Positions 34,713 through 46,689 of a stretch of 64,000 nucleotides of DNA are shown here, in pieces. The notes beneath the pieces are model-generated. The model was not told the origin of the DNA, did not search any database, and saw only the letters and a list, made by a program, of their open reading frames with translations. The DNA is taken from assembly GCF_004664715.2 (NCBI RefSeq), contig NC_051068.1:15317798-15381797 (forward strand), given 5' to 3'. This stretch comes from Peromyscus leucopus (Eukaryota; Chordata; Mammalia; Rodentia; Cricetidae). A program made the position numbers and the translations under genes. How positions within the stretch are numbered: position 1 is the first letter of the stretch; each line of letters opens with the position of its first letter.

Positions 34713-34739
34713 CCCCCCCCCCCCCCCCCCCCCCCCCCC
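34713..34739. repeat. C27 homopolymer
   Basis: Twenty-seven consecutive C. Such runs are unstable and error-prone in sequencing. Confidence 0.97.
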
Positions 34740-34798
34740 GGTTCCGGTTCCCCTTGACTTGCTCCAGGGACTTGAATTTGCTATTTAAAGTCTTTCCT

Positions 34799-35091
34799 GG
34801 GGTGTGGGGATAGGTCAGTCAGTAAAGTGCTTGGCATCCAAGCAAGGAGACCTGAGTTTGATCCTTAGGACCCACATTTAAAAAAGCATGCGTGGGATGC
34901 ACTTGCAATCCCAGTGCCAGGGAACTGGAGACTGGTGGATCCTTGGTGCTCGCTTGCTGGTTCATCCAGCCTAGTTGGCAACTTTTAGGTCAATGAGAGC
35001 CCTGTTTCAAATGAAATATGTATGCACCTATGGAACAACACCCAAGGTGAGCTCTCGCTTCCACTACATGTACACACACTTGAACACATAC

Positions 35092-35144
<53 letters not shown>

Positions 35145-35157
35145 TGCACACACAACC
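34799..35157 (+). mobile_element. Composite B3-type SINE with CA-repeat tail
   Basis: Same head-middle-tail order as at 10.7 kb: GTGTGGGGATAGGTCAGTCA, TTTGATCCTTAGGACCCACA, then a B1-like middle (TTGCAATCCCAGTGCCAG ... CAATGAGAGCCCTGTTTCAA) and a CA-rich end with about 25 CA units (35095-35145). Confidence 0.78.
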
Positions 35158-35930
35158 ATACGACTCTAGTTTGAGAACAAAATTCAAAACATAAAGGTTG
35201 CCATTCCTCTTTGTTTTGTGCAAAGTGAGTTTCATAAAATGACATTGAACTTAGCTATAGTGTCGTTGACAAAACACTACTTGGCTTTTGAAGCTCGTAT
35301 GTGTGTGTTTTATTCTGACAAGAACAGAAACTGGTTCCAATTGTTTTTAATTTGCTTCTTCCTATGGGCCCATTCTGCTACTTCCTTTGGCCAGCTGATG
35401 AGGAAGGATGAACATGAAGAAAAGGGGGCCCTGGGTCACCCCATCTTTTCCTTTTCTTCCTGCCATCCCCTCAGTACTGAGCTGGGGATCTTTCAGTTTC
35501 GTTTCTCAGAAGAACATGACTTTTATTTGGCAGTTGGGATTCTCATTCTGTTCACAGAGCCCCTTCAGATCCCCGAGGGATCCCCAAGAGATCGGACTTC
35601 TAGAGCATCAGAAATCCTTCTTGAACGTGGGAAGAGAAGACACTGCAGGTGGTATGCATGTTTCCTGTGTGCATGCTCGAGTCCTGTCACCCCACTGCAT
35701 TAACTTAACAAACATGAGCCGAGAGACTGGCAGGGAAGCAAGAGGCCCGCTGAGGTGGTGCTCAGGGGAAACGTGTATTACCAGAAGGGACTGGACAAAC
35801 ATACAGATCGTCATTCCAGTTTGTACTCATCTTATTCTAACCAAATGGTTAATTCTAGATGTTTGCTAGAACATTCAAAATAACTCAAATCCTTCACAAA
35901 ACCATAGCTTGCTGTCCATGTTATTTCCAG

Positions 35931-35934
<4 letters not shown>
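35158..35934. other. Single-copy-like DNA, nothing recognised
   Basis: Two overlapping plus-strand frames of 161 and 153 codons (35218-35703, 35408-35869) have no recognisable domain, no promoter or splice context, and each argues against the other. Confidence 0.4.

Positions 35935-35978
<44 letters not shown>
35935..35978. repeat. (GT)n microsatellite
   Basis: About 22 GT units. Confidence 0.96.
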
Positions 35979-35979
<1 letters not shown>

Positions 35980-37196
35980 TGTGCTCAAGCACAACAGAAC
36001 ATTCAGATGTGTTAAAATATAATGATGAGTGGTGGTAACATTCATGCATGGCTGATATAAATAAGTTATAGTAAAATGCTAATACATATGTTTATGCGAG
36101 AGTTCCAATATTTATGAATCACACTCCCAAGTTTCTAAAACTCCCAAATTAGAGGGAATGTGAACATTTGAACATGGACCTGGATGTTTCACAATCATGA
36201 ATTTACTGCTGTTAGACAACTAAACAAGCAGTTAACAGGATTGGAGCATGCTGGGACTGGGTCTCCCTCAGCAGTGGCAGCCTGTGAAGCTGAGGTCTGG
36301 CACTTAGGACTCTAATTATTGGTCAGAGGGATGGGACCTGAGTCACATCTCTAGCCCTGGAAGGAGATATGTCATTCTGAACTGGCCAGAAGGTCATCCA
36401 TTGATAACTATCTAGACCTGACTCCAGGAGCTCTGAACCTTATAAGATTACTATCTAGCAGGAAACTCTGACACAGGACAATGACATCCTGTTCCCCCTC
36501 TGTAAAAGGTCCTTCGAATGGGCCTGTCAATCACCTGACAGGAAATCTATCCGGGGAAAGCTGTCTGCTCTGAATACTTTAAAACAGTGTAAACCTGCTC
36601 AAGGGTCTCTGTGGCCATTGTCCACTGTCACCATGAGATGTCCCACCTCACTCTGTCGTGAACACAGCATGTCCTCTACCTGATGCCTGCATTTGGCCTG
36701 CCTCCTCCAGCAGAGCTCACAGGGCAGGGAGCCAAGGGAAGCCAGCACAAGACGGCATAACTGTCTTTGCTACACTCACTGAAAGTCTAGTCTCTGTTTA
36801 TTAGATGTTGTTGCACTCAGAAGCAAAATTTGCTTGTAATGACTTCTTTAGAGTTCTTATGTTAAGTAATAGGTAGAGAAAACTGAAGTGTGACCTACTT
36901 CTACAACAAAAGTGCACAAATCATGCGATGAAATTCATGATTCAGATAAATTGCCAGATAGTGAGTATCTTAGACTGATTGTATGTATTAGACCTGGTAT
37001 TGGTGTGTATGAATCTTCATGTTCCCAGGACGTGAGGTCCATGCTCCTCTGTCCACCTGACCCATGGTGTTAACCAGCCACAGAAAGGGTAGAGTGTTCG
37101 CTGTCAGTGGGACTTCATGTCTTTGGGGTGAGACTTCAACCCTGTGGCAGTCTTAACCGTTACTGTTCACTTTCTTTTTCCTTTTTATCAACTTAG
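35979..37196. other. Single-copy-like; 36245-36860 might be an old LTR
   Basis: Around 36480-36680 there is a TAAAAGGTCC...TACTTTAAAACAG promoter-like part and a CCTGTCA/TGACAGG short palindrome, which faintly resemble an LTR, but no TG...CA ends or target duplications were found. Confidence 0.25.
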
Positions 37197-37350
37197 CATG
37201 TTCACTTTTAATCAAGGCAGAGGAAAACCGACAAGAGGCATCTGGACTGTCCCGGACTGTGTGCTCCTTCGTACATTTCTTAATCAAGCGATTGTTTTCC
37301 TGGTACAGAGACAGGTACAAAGGACAAGTCAACGGAGAAGCAATTGGAGG
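37197..37350 (+). other. Weak exon candidate
   Basis: A pyrimidine-rich tract ending ATCAACTTAG precedes it. The +1 frame is open through the segment and on to a stop at 37395-37397, but a second plus frame and a minus frame are also open here, which suggests a chance low-stop region. Donor-like CAG/GTACAA occurs at about 37313 and CAG/GTTTTC at 37350. No family resemblance. Confidence 0.15.
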
Positions 37351-37427
37351 CAGGTTTTCAAGTAGCTCAGGGACTGATGCGGATGACAAGCGTTAAACAG
37401 TGCACAGTGGGCAGCAGTAATTTTCCA

Positions 37428-38015
37428 AGGGCATACATGTATGTGTGTGTCATGTGTGTAATATGTAATATGTGTTTGTAGACACACATGTGTATGGTAT
37501 GCATAGGAAGTATATGTGTGCTACATGTAACATGTATGTGGTGATGGGCATTTATATAATACATATGGGTGTGTTATGCATACATGTGATACAGATGAAT
37601 GTGTAAGATGAATATGTGGATGCCCGTGGGTATGCTATTCATGTGTGTAATTTATATTATATGATATGCATGTGATACATGTGTGATGTGCATGGGTTCG
37701 CGTGCTTCATAATATACATACTATATGTGTGTGATGTATATGGTGTGTGTGATACCTATGTGTATGACATAAATGTATATATTTTGTGTGGTGATATGCA
37801 TATGTGTGGAATGTATGTATATGATACCTATGGTATATGTGAATCATGTATGTTTGTGACATGTATGTACTTGATATGTATAAGTGACATGCATTTGTGT
37901 GATATAGATATGTGTGGTTATATATATATATATATGAGATGTTTATGTATGGTATGCATTTGAGTGGTATATCTGCATGTGATACACATGTGTCAGATGT
38001 ACATGTGTCATAAGT
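37428..38015. repeat. Degenerate TATG/TGTGATA-rich repeat array
   Basis: Nearly 590 bases dominated by TGTGATATG, TGTATGT and ATACATG-like words, including (TA)8 at about 37919-37936. No clean unit length survives, as expected of an old, drifted minisatellite or compound microsatellite. Confidence 0.85.
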
Positions 38016-38051
38016 GTTATGAATTAAGGGGAATGAGTGATGTCAAGAGAG

Positions 38052-38065
38052 GTTGCTATGGAAAC
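38052..38065. promoter_or_regulatory. RFX X-box-like motif
   Basis: GTTGCTATGGAAAC matches the imperfect palindrome bound by RFX-family factors (GTTGCC-like and GGAAAC-like half sites with 2-base centre). No adjacent promoter was recognised, so function is unknown. Confidence 0.4.
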
Positions 38066-38381
38066 CCTAGGAAAAGAAGAGAGGCACCAAGAGAAAGTAG
38101 GGGGTGGGTGGTTGAAGCTCAGTGGTAAGGTCGAGGTTAGGTGAAGAGGCGAGCCTGGGCACATGAAGTCCCCGAAGGAAGTCTGTGCCGAAGTGGGGAG
38201 CAGAAAGCCGTACAGAAGCCAGATCTAGAAAGTTGCACGTCACAACAGTCAGAACTCAGGAAACACACCAGAGGAGAGGAGGCCGTGAACACAGTCACAG
38301 CAGAACCGCCGGATGCTGTCAGACAGTAAGGCGTCACTCAACTGAGCCAAAGTCAGGCGTGCATCCAGGCAGAGTCCAGGC

Positions 38382-38588
38382 CAACGGTTCGCAACTCTTT
38401 GGGGTAAAAAGACCCTTTCACAGGGGTCACATATCAGAAATCCTGCATATCAGAGATTTTCATTATGACTCGTAACAATAGCAAAATTATAGTTATGAAG
38501 TAGCAAAGGGAATAATTTTGTTTTGGGGTCACCACAACATGAGGAACCATATTGACAGGTCGCAGCATTGGGAAGGTTGAGACCACTG
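38382..38588 (+). mobile_element. URR1-like hAT element
   Basis: CAACGGTTCGCAACTC and GGTTGAGACCACTG are diverged terminal inverted repeats. The body has ACCCTTTCACAGGGGTCAC, ACAATAGCAAAATTATAGTT ATGAAGTAGCAA and GGGGTCACCACAACATGAGG. Target duplication not clear. Confidence 0.9.
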
Positions 38589-39087
38589 CTCTAAGGCCTC
38601 TGCCCATTGGCAGTTTGATTTCTCTGTATCCAGAATGGTGTGAGAACCGAGGACTTTTCTGTCCTGAAAACGCTTTGCTGGCAAACACGTGTTCCATTCT
38701 CTGATGCTATGCAACTGACCAAAAGGGAAAAAGAAGCAGCCACAGAATGCATTACACTAATCTATTCCAAGAGAGTAAATGCTACACATATAAACACCAA
38801 CTTAGCAGTTAATATTCTCCAAGTAACGTGTGTTCAAGTCAGCCCAATAATAGCCAAACAGTGAGCCACAGCCCTCACTTCTTAATAGAGATATAATGGG
38901 AATAAGCTTTAGCAACTGGCAACAAAGATTGTCTATGTCTTCTAAATTAAACTCATCTGCCTCTTGGCTTCTTAGGGTATAAAGAAAGCCCTCTTTGCTA
39001 ATGTTAGAGAAGACAACTCCTGGTGAAGAGAACAGATTCTCTGGCTTTGCGTGTAGACCTGGTATTCTACTTAGGCAGTGTTGCTCA
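38589..39087. other. Single-copy-like DNA, nothing recognised
   Basis: No repeat or gene recognised. Confidence 0.4.
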
Positions 39088-39414
39088 CTCAGTCCACCCC
39101 TCAGCCTACCCCCAGCCTACCCCCCAAGCCTGCCCCTCAGCCTAGCCTCCAGTCCACTCCTCAGTCCACCCCCAGCCTATCTCCCAGCCTACACCCTAGC
39201 ACATCTCCCAGCCCGCCCCCCAGCCCAGCCTCCAGCCCACCCCCCAGCCCATCCTCCAGCCCACCCCCCAGCCCATCCCCAGCCTGCCCCCATCCCAGCC
39301 TCCAGCTCACCCCTCAGCCCACCCCCAGTCCACCTCCCAGCCTACCCTCAGCCCATCCCTCAGCTCACCCCTCAGCCCACCCCTCAGCCCACCCCTCAGC
39401 CTACCCCAGTAAAG
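39088..39414. repeat. CCCAGCCCACC minisatellite
   Basis: About 30 imperfect units of 10-13 bases with patterns CCC(C)AGCC(C/T)A(C/T)CC and CCCCTCAGCCCAC. All three plus frames are open as proline/serine-rich repeats, which is a by-product of the repeat. Confidence 0.95.
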
Positions 39415-39944
39415 CAGGCTGACTTTGAGCCTTGCTAAAGTTAGTCAGACTCTTTAGTTCTTTAATGAGATACTGAACTTGCTCCTTCCCCGAATCCTTG
39501 CCCCTAATACAGTAGCTAATAGCCAGGTAGGGCTCTAAGTCTGCCCACTTATGACTTCCTCTTTTTTTTCTTCTCTTAGGAAAGCATTCCCAACACTTTG
39601 GACTTCCTTTCTCTCTCTAAAGCCTCCACTCCTGTCCTGTGGCTGTTTGTCTGTCAGTCACATGCCTGTCCTCCATGTCAGCTGACATGCTGTTTTCCCT
39701 TCTTTTCTCCATTCCCGTCCTCTGGGCACTGCCGGGGTCTACAGCCTGTCTGCCCTGGGTTTTTCTTTTCAACTCTCATGAAACTGTCCTTGAGCTTCCG
39801 TTTGAGTCCATTCTCAACTTCTTTTACTAATGAGACCAGGAACCCAAAGAGGGGCCTGAGTTCCCCTCATGCCATCTGGCTTTCTTGAGTTTCCTCAGGA
39901 TAGTCCTGTTGGTGCAGGAGACACGGCTCTCATCTTTCTCCCCA
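39415..39944. other. Single-copy-like DNA, nothing recognised
   Basis: No repeat or gene recognised. Confidence 0.4.
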
Positions 39945-41060
39945 ACATACTATCTTTATTAATTATCTGGGAATTTCATACAATATATCCCAATCACACT
40001 CACTTCCCATTCCTCCCAGATCTATACTTCTACCCTTGGGCCCTCCCTGCTACCCCAAAAAAGAAATAGAGGGAAAAAAATTAGAAAACACCAAGTCCAA
40101 TTTCTGTTGCCCATATATACTCATCAGAGTACAGTCAAACTCCCAGTGGCCAGCCTCCAAAGGAAAATCGAGTCCTTCCCCACCTGCACCCCACCAGAAG
40201 CCGCTAACTGTGGGGAGCTACGCTTCAGCATCCTCATCACAATAGCTTCCTGTCTGGTCTGTTTCTCTTTTGGGGAGAAGGGGCTGGCCCAGAAGCCTCC
40301 AATGTCTCTTATTCTCAATTATGAGTCTGTCGTCATCGACACCTCTGCAAAAGAAGCTTCCCTGCCCATAACAGCTGGCAGCGGCATGGATCGTGGACTT
40401 CCGTATGGTGCCCGGCAGCAGCATGGATCACGGACGTTGACACGGCTTCCAGTTGCAGCAGTTCAGGGACCACAACATGATTTCCAGAGGAAGCACATAC
40501 TGTGAACATCAACACAGTCTCTAGGGGCAACACAGACCATAGACGTCAACATGGCTTCTGACAGCACCATGGACCATGGGAGTCTTTTGAGGAGACTTAA
40601 TCCAGAAAATGAACTATTCTTCCTCTCAGATATCTCGCTTTTCAGAGTCAGGGTGATTGTGCAGTTTGGCAGCATGTCTTGGGGCAGGACTTGAGAGAGC
40701 TCCAGGCTGCTGTACTCCACCTTGTCCTCAGCACCAGCCGCCTTGCCAGTGACGGGGCACAACACGTTCTGCAGCCTGCACACAGCGCTGCAAGCCCATC
40801 CTCTCCTCGACCCAGCAGGGTGAGCACTGAGAAAGGCAGCCTCGGCAGCAAAGGCCTAGGTGGTGACAGGGCAAGGTAGGCCAGGCGGTGGTCCAGGCCT
40901 CCCAGCAGCCAGAGGACTGGCCCTTCTCAGTGACAACACACTCTTTTTGTCCATCACAGCCATGCTTCCACACGCGTCGCCTCTGAGTCTCTAGTTCTGC
41001 ACGCACGGCCATGTTCCGCCATCTCTTTTTCCAGTTCCCTGAAACCACTTTGTAAAAGCA
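39945..41060 (-). mobile_element. Old rodent dispersed repeat, probably L1 (Lx-like) 3' region
   Basis: TTATTAATTATCTGGGAATT TCATACAATATAT starts a block that continues with CCAAGTCCAATTTCTGTTGC CCATATA and then repeated GGCAGCAGCATGGATCACGG-type words. I associate this order with very common rodent repeats that are antisense L1 3' regions, but the class is from memory and uncertain. The 3' border is fuzzy. Confidence 0.45.
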
Positions 41061-42536
41061 CCTTCCCAGAGACCTGCCTTTTTTTGGGTGTTCCGAGGAT
41101 GCTGTGAGCTCTGCAGGACGTCCTCCGCCACTGTGACTCTCCTCGAAGGCTCCATGGGTCTCTCAGGCTCCTCAGCGAGACCTCAGAGGGCTGCCAGACG
41201 CTGCTGTCTTCCCTCAGTCCCCAAAGCTCTCACCTCCTTAAGTGGAATAAAAGACAGTTTATTCCTGTGCCTTTCTGAGTGCCCATGGCCTGGGAACACA
41301 GATTTAGTATACCCCCAAATTCCATGTGCCAACATGGCAGTAGTTCCATCGTTGTACAGAACACAGAAAGACATAAATCCGGGCAAGTGTAGAACACACT
41401 GATGGATACAGCAGAGAGGTGGAAGCTGTGTCTCAGATGTTTCCTGATGGCACTTAGCATTTGGGTTGCAGGAAGCTAATGGTCTTCTGTGTTAATGGAT
41501 TCCAAAAGATTTTCCACCTGCCGTTCACAGGTTGTTAGTTCTGACAGGAGGTCGGGCAAGGAATGGCTCTCTATGGGAGCAAAGCTAGCCCAAGCTAAGG
41601 GGAGTGGCCGCTGGACCTGAACCGTTCCAGTCTCTCCACAGCACCGCGGTTCTAGTCAGGTTCAGCAAACCCAGCTTCTCTTCAGGAACTCTCTTCACAG
41701 GGCTTTGCCCTGTGCCTGCCATTCACCCACTATTTCATCCAGGCATTGATGGCAGGTCAGAGAAGGAAGGGCGCAGGCTGTCTGAGCTCAGGCTGTAACA
41801 GGAGATCAATTCCAGGGAGAAATGATTCCTCATTGCTTTTGATTCCCCAGCAGACCAGATTCCTAACTGCGGTGTTCTTGGACAGACCTCTCAGCCCACA
41901 ATGATCCAGAAGGATTCTTTCCAGCAGCCCACCCTGACACTGTGACCACTGAGCAATGAATGTAGTCCGCTTGCTCAGCTTCCTGGTCACATGACCACAA
42001 AAGACAAGCAAAACTGGATCAGGCTGGTTATTTCTAAGTCCAGGTGATACTCCAAAAGGTCAAGTTTGGTAATAACATTAGCTATGAATTAGCAAATTTC
42101 AGTTTCTACAGCAAACTCTGGTATAGGGTCTTACTTTTAGAAACATTTGGCCTTTGATGAAATTTCATAGGGGGAATGATTAGTGAAGGAAGCCCTTTCT
42201 TACAGCGCCAACAAATGCACAATAGATTCAGATACAAAACTGTGGAGTGAGTGAATTGTGCATTTCTCTCCGGATGGACAGCTAGCTCAGCATTTTGCTA
42301 AGATTAGAGAAGGAAGTATATTTAAATACCGTCTTCCCGACGAGGTTCTGTTTGAAAAGGACAACTCAAGCCTTTGCTGATTGCTCCACCTCTCTTGTAG
42401 GCTTTGGTTTTATTTATAGCAACCAGGAAAAAAAGCCCACTCTTTGTATCTTCCACAGGATTTCCACCAAAATCTCTTGAAGATAATGTGTTTTCATAAC
42501 CGTAGTCTAAGATATTTTCTCTTAATGATGAAAAAG
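41061..42536. other. Single-copy-like DNA; possible LTR remnant at 41090-41340
   Basis: TGGAATAAAAGACAGTTTAT with following GGGAACACAGATTTAG wording hints at an LTR, but no termini were found. The rest shows nothing recognisable. Confidence 0.3.
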
Positions 42537-42676
42537 AAACAGAAAAAGAAAAAAAGGAAGGAAGGAAGGAAGGGAGGGAGGAAGAAGGGAGGGAGGAAGA
42601 AAAGAAGAAGGGAGGGAGGAAGAAAAGAAGAAGGGAGGGAGGGAGGGAGAGATGGAGGGAGGGAGGAGGGAAGAAA
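42537..42676 (+). repeat. (GGAA)n(GGGA)n purine tract
   Basis: About 140 bases of almost pure purine with GGAAGGAAGG, AGAAGAAGGG and GGGAGGGAGG units. Confidence 0.95.
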
Positions 42677-42689
42677 AAGGCTGGGTAGG

Positions 42690-42815
42690 CTGGGTATGGT
42701 GGTGTCCAACTGCAACTCCAGATTCAAAATGCTGAGACAGGAAGATCATAAGTTCAAGTCCAGCCTGGGCCATAGGCCTGAGTCTAAATTGATCTTGTCT
42801 CTAAAGCATAGAAAC
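42690..42815 (+). mobile_element. Old B1-derived SINE
   Basis: GGCTGGGTATGGTGGTGTCC, AAAATGCTGAGACAGGAAGA, AAGTTCAAGTCCAGCCTGGG and GATCTTGTCTCTAAAGCATA follow the B1/PB1 order. Confidence 0.75.
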
Positions 42816-42818
42816 AGA

Positions 42819-42855
42819 TGGTGGTGGTGGTGGTGGTGGTGTGGTGGTGGTGGGG
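42819..42855 (+). repeat. (GGT)n microsatellite
   Basis: About 12 GGT units with one break, directly behind the old B1, whose tail probably seeded it. Confidence 0.93.
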
Positions 42856-44059
42856 ATTCTGTGGTCAGAGAAGTTGGGGAAAGGCTGCAAATTGCATCTC
42901 TCCTTCTCTCCCCGTAGCAACAGGTATTAACACGAGAGAACACTGGAAGTCCTATAAGGAGAAGGCGTTCATCCCCCAGACTCACCGAGCCAGAAAAAAT
43001 CAGACAGTCAAGTCTTATTTTTCAGGTCACACTTTCCAACACCCTCCAGCACATTGGCTGCAGAGTATCCTTTGAAAAAGCTGCAATAAACCAGGAGATG
43101 TTCCCCAGAGCCCGGCATTTTCTCACTCTCAGCTTTACTAAATAAATTCCCTATTCCATTGCCTCTATTCAGTTTTTTAAAATATGGACTCATTTTTAAA
43201 GTGCATTTTTAACATCCATTATGTTGTGGTCGGGTTCTAGGCTTATCAACACAGAATCTTCCTTGTGGGAGCCGCTAGCATTTCTAGAAAGAAAAGATAC
43301 ATTTCCTTAACAGGAGGCTGTGCAGAAGAGCCACTTGCGATGATATAAAATTGGGTGCTTACACATGAGCTCTCCCAGGGTTAAGGGGCCGGGCAAGCCG
43401 TGCTCACTGCCACTTGGAGTTGATTGCAGAATGCCGCACAGCCTTTGTTCCCTGCTGCCTGCCATGTTTTCCCCCTTCCCCTGGGACACCCAGAATACAA
43501 AATGTGTTGTTTGGTCTGTGCCACAGTTTTGGCAGGTTGGAATCCCTACAGTGGTAAGCCCGATTGTGTCCAATGTTAGAAATTTCTGTCAGGAAGTCAT
43601 AGGTCTTCAAGCCAACGCCATAGGAAAACCCTTGTCGCCCTCTAAACCCCAGCCTGGTCTTGGTGATCTTTTAGCTTCAGTCTGGGCCCCCCATGGCTGG
43701 TCCCTAGACTGAGTCATTCCTTTCGGATGTCAATCTGACTGGGTATTTTTGGAGTGGCTTCCCACCACTGGATTACTATAAACCCAGCTCCTGACCGGCC
43801 CCACTGCAGTCTTTCCCACCTGAGCCTCCTCCCTCCTTCCTGCCCCACCCCTCCCTCAGGGCACCTGACAGACACCTGCAGCTTCAGGCCTGTGGGCCCC
43901 CCCCTTGCTCCCTTCTGCCTCTGCCATTTCTCTTAATGTCCTAAGATCTCAGTGAAATAACCCTTCCCTTCCCTTCCCCATCTTGTGTCCCCTTTCTCCT
44001 CCAACCCCAGCAGCCCATTTTCTTACTTTGATAAGCTTGTTTTAACGTTTAAAGTATTT
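42856..44059. other. Single-copy-like DNA, nothing recognised
   Basis: No repeat or gene recognised; open frames overlap on both strands. Confidence 0.4.
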
Positions 44060-44206
44060 GTCTGCTTATGTGTATATCTCCATGGGGCCTGGACATGATT
44101 CTTTGAGATCCAGCTCAGTAGTCTGTGGGGTCTTCCACAGGTTAGACACTGTGAATGTTTGCTGAATGAATGAGACAATGAGTAAATGAATGAATGAATG
44201 GATGAA
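44060..44206 (+). mobile_element. Possible L2/MIR-type 3' end with (AATG)n tail
   Basis: GTTAGACACTGTGAATGTTT GCTGAATGAATGAG resembles the terminal AATGTTTGTTGAATGAATGA of L2-type elements, and is followed by an AATG microsatellite (44158-44206). Confidence 0.4.
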
Positions 44207-46689
44207 GTTTAGTGGAATGAATATGCACAACAAACAGGATATCTAAAGAAAGAAGAATATAGAAACAAAGTAGAAAGCAGATGGTTTCAAGCACAGGCAT
44301 TTTTAAAAAAGATTACAGAACTATCTAGAGCCAAAACAGCACAGAGCCGCAGCCCACCTGATTCTGGGAACGAGGTACACTGTGAGGCACTTATCCACTC
44401 CTGCTTTGGATTTCTTCCTTGTTTCTTAGCTTACCAGGAGAGAGCTACATGAAATGCTAAAAATAATAGAGCACTTTGATTTTGTAATAGTTTAAGCATC
44501 CCCCAAAATTGCAAAAATAGTACATTTTAATGTAACCTTCACTAGTTTCCACCAGTGACCCCGAACTTGACCGTAGTCTGTGTTCCTATTAACTCAGACT
44601 CAACACTTACTTGAATTTATATGAGGGATTGCTTTTAATTCCAGAGTTAAGAGTTAATTGGGATCATATCTTCACTCTATTAATCAGGCAAATGAGACCC
44701 ACTTGCATATTTAGCACAGAAAATAGTAAATTAAGCAATTCTTTCCATTTTCAACAATTTTAAGATGAAAGAAATTACCAGTTCCAGTCCACTCAGAACT
44801 GGTCTCTCCTTTGTGGCAAAGCAGGGCACAAAGTCCTCCATGGTTTCAAAGGAGAGGGACAGAAGAATCTTTGCTACTAACCCCTAAAACCAATGCTTGT
44901 CTTGCCGGGAACTCCCTTCCTGCTAGTGACGAGACTGTGTCAGGGACATGCTGTGCTAGATGAGGGCCCAGCCAGGTCTGGGACAGATGTCATGGACAGA
45001 AGGTGTCTCTAGTGCCCGGGAAGGTTGTAAGTCCTCCTGCGGCCCCTCAGCCTCTGCAGGTACCAGGGCCACCTGCAGCCGTGGGCCACACAGGCCACCT
45101 GTCTCCCCAAACCACAGTCTCCTTGGCCACAGGCTCCTGCTCACCACTTCTAGCTGCTTGAATGAGACAAATTAGTGTTCAGTGAAATTAGTTAATTTGG
45201 TGGAACGAAATGCAGTACAAAGATGCCCTTTAAAGTGGAGAAAATCTAATATTACAAATACAACGTTGGCTACAGGCAAGGTACTGGCACTTTTGTTCTG
45301 TAAGGGAAGGCTTTCAGCCTTTGAACAGCCCAGCCACCCATAGGAGCAGGTTCTTTGAATATGACCATATGGCCTCAACTGTATCTGTTGGAGAAGACCC
45401 ATGCTCGGTAACCAGAGCGGCTTGAAGCACGATATGGCTTTTCATTTTGGGGGGCTAGCCTCATTTAACTTCTGGTTCTTTAGAGGACTCTCCCACAATG
45501 TAATGATTTTGGTTCGGGAAATGGAATGAGCCTGGGAGAAACAGTGAAGATACTTCCATTTCCCCTTATTCCTCAGTGAAGTGAAAGAACTTGGAATCTG
45601 GCAAAAAGACAATGCAGGCTGCATCCTCTCTCCACAGTCTGCTGCTCATGTAAAGCTGGGCCATCTTACCTTCAGTTTCCTGGCGATGCTGGTAATGTAG
45701 GACAATGACAGGGAGATTTAAGTGACGTTATAAATGCTAAGGCCCTTCACAAACAAAGATCAGGTAAGACAATCATCACAGCTATGTCACTTTACCAGGA
45801 AAACTCGGTGAATGACACCTCTTAAAGCCTCAGAACATTCTCACACAGCTTGGAGAAGCGTCCTAACCACATGGCTTCCCAGGGAACTTCCCTTTCTCTT
45901 TCTTGCCCTTTCTGTCTTTTCTCTTCTTCTGACAGGACTAGAAGGGGTGATTAGAGATGGAATAAAGAGAATGGAAGCTAATTTTCTTACTAGAGTTCAC
46001 AGCATATGTTATTTCATCTCTGCCAATAGTCTCCACAGAAGGATGTAAAGTGCATGCAGATTGACATGCAGAATCTAGCCAACAATGTGTGTATCTGTGT
46101 AAGCAAGTACACATGTAGGTGCCATATCCCACGAAGAAAGGAACAAGAAAGGCTAAGTATAGGGAATGAGAAGGGAGAGAATGCAGGCAGTGGATTCAAG
46201 TTTGTATATACAAAGCTTAATGTTTCTCTCGTTCTAACTGTCATGGATTTTGTTGGTATATAAGCCCATAAAATACACTCCCCTGAAAGTCTAAAACTTA
46301 ATGTAAAGCTTTTGTTTTGAATGCAGTTCTAACTGTATGCAAGTTCACTAAGTTTTCTAGGCTTTGGGTCTGGTTAATTTTGATGTGTGATGTTTTTATT
46401 TACTTCCAATATTTTTTAATAATCAAGTAAAAATTTAAAAAATATTGTCTACATAACTGTGTTTTTCATTCTGCCACTGTAGAAAAAGTCATCAGGGACA
46501 AGCTTGAAGCCAAGCAGAGAGTTTTCCCAAGTCTTCATGGTAATGAGAAAAAACAATCACAAGTTGGTGAGCTAAATTAATTAAATTTAGATGACTGTCA
46601 TTTACCCTGAGATTTTGTCCTTCTTGCGTTAGTTGGTGTAAAAATCCCCTTTCTCTTCTGCGATGATGTGATCGAGGATGACACCTGTT
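44207..46689. other. Mostly single-copy; possible L1M 3' fragment at 44506-44640
   Basis: CCCCCAAAATTGCAAAAATA GTACA followed by CACTAGTTTCCACCAGTGAC resembles the 3' region of mammal-wide L1M elements. No gene recognised in the rest. Confidence 0.35.

Noticed and set aside
34946..34966. GGTGCTCGCTTGCTGG resembles the start of U6 snRNA
   Set aside because: Only about ten bases agree and the downstream U6 body is absent; it lies within a B3-type composite SINE.
35218..35869. Two overlapping frames of 161 and 153 codons
   Set aside because: No domain, repeat-derived or splice context; the frames overlap in different phases and neither resembles a known family.
36245..36860. Possible LTR
   Set aside because: A promoter-like stretch is present but no TG...CA termini or target duplication could be found.
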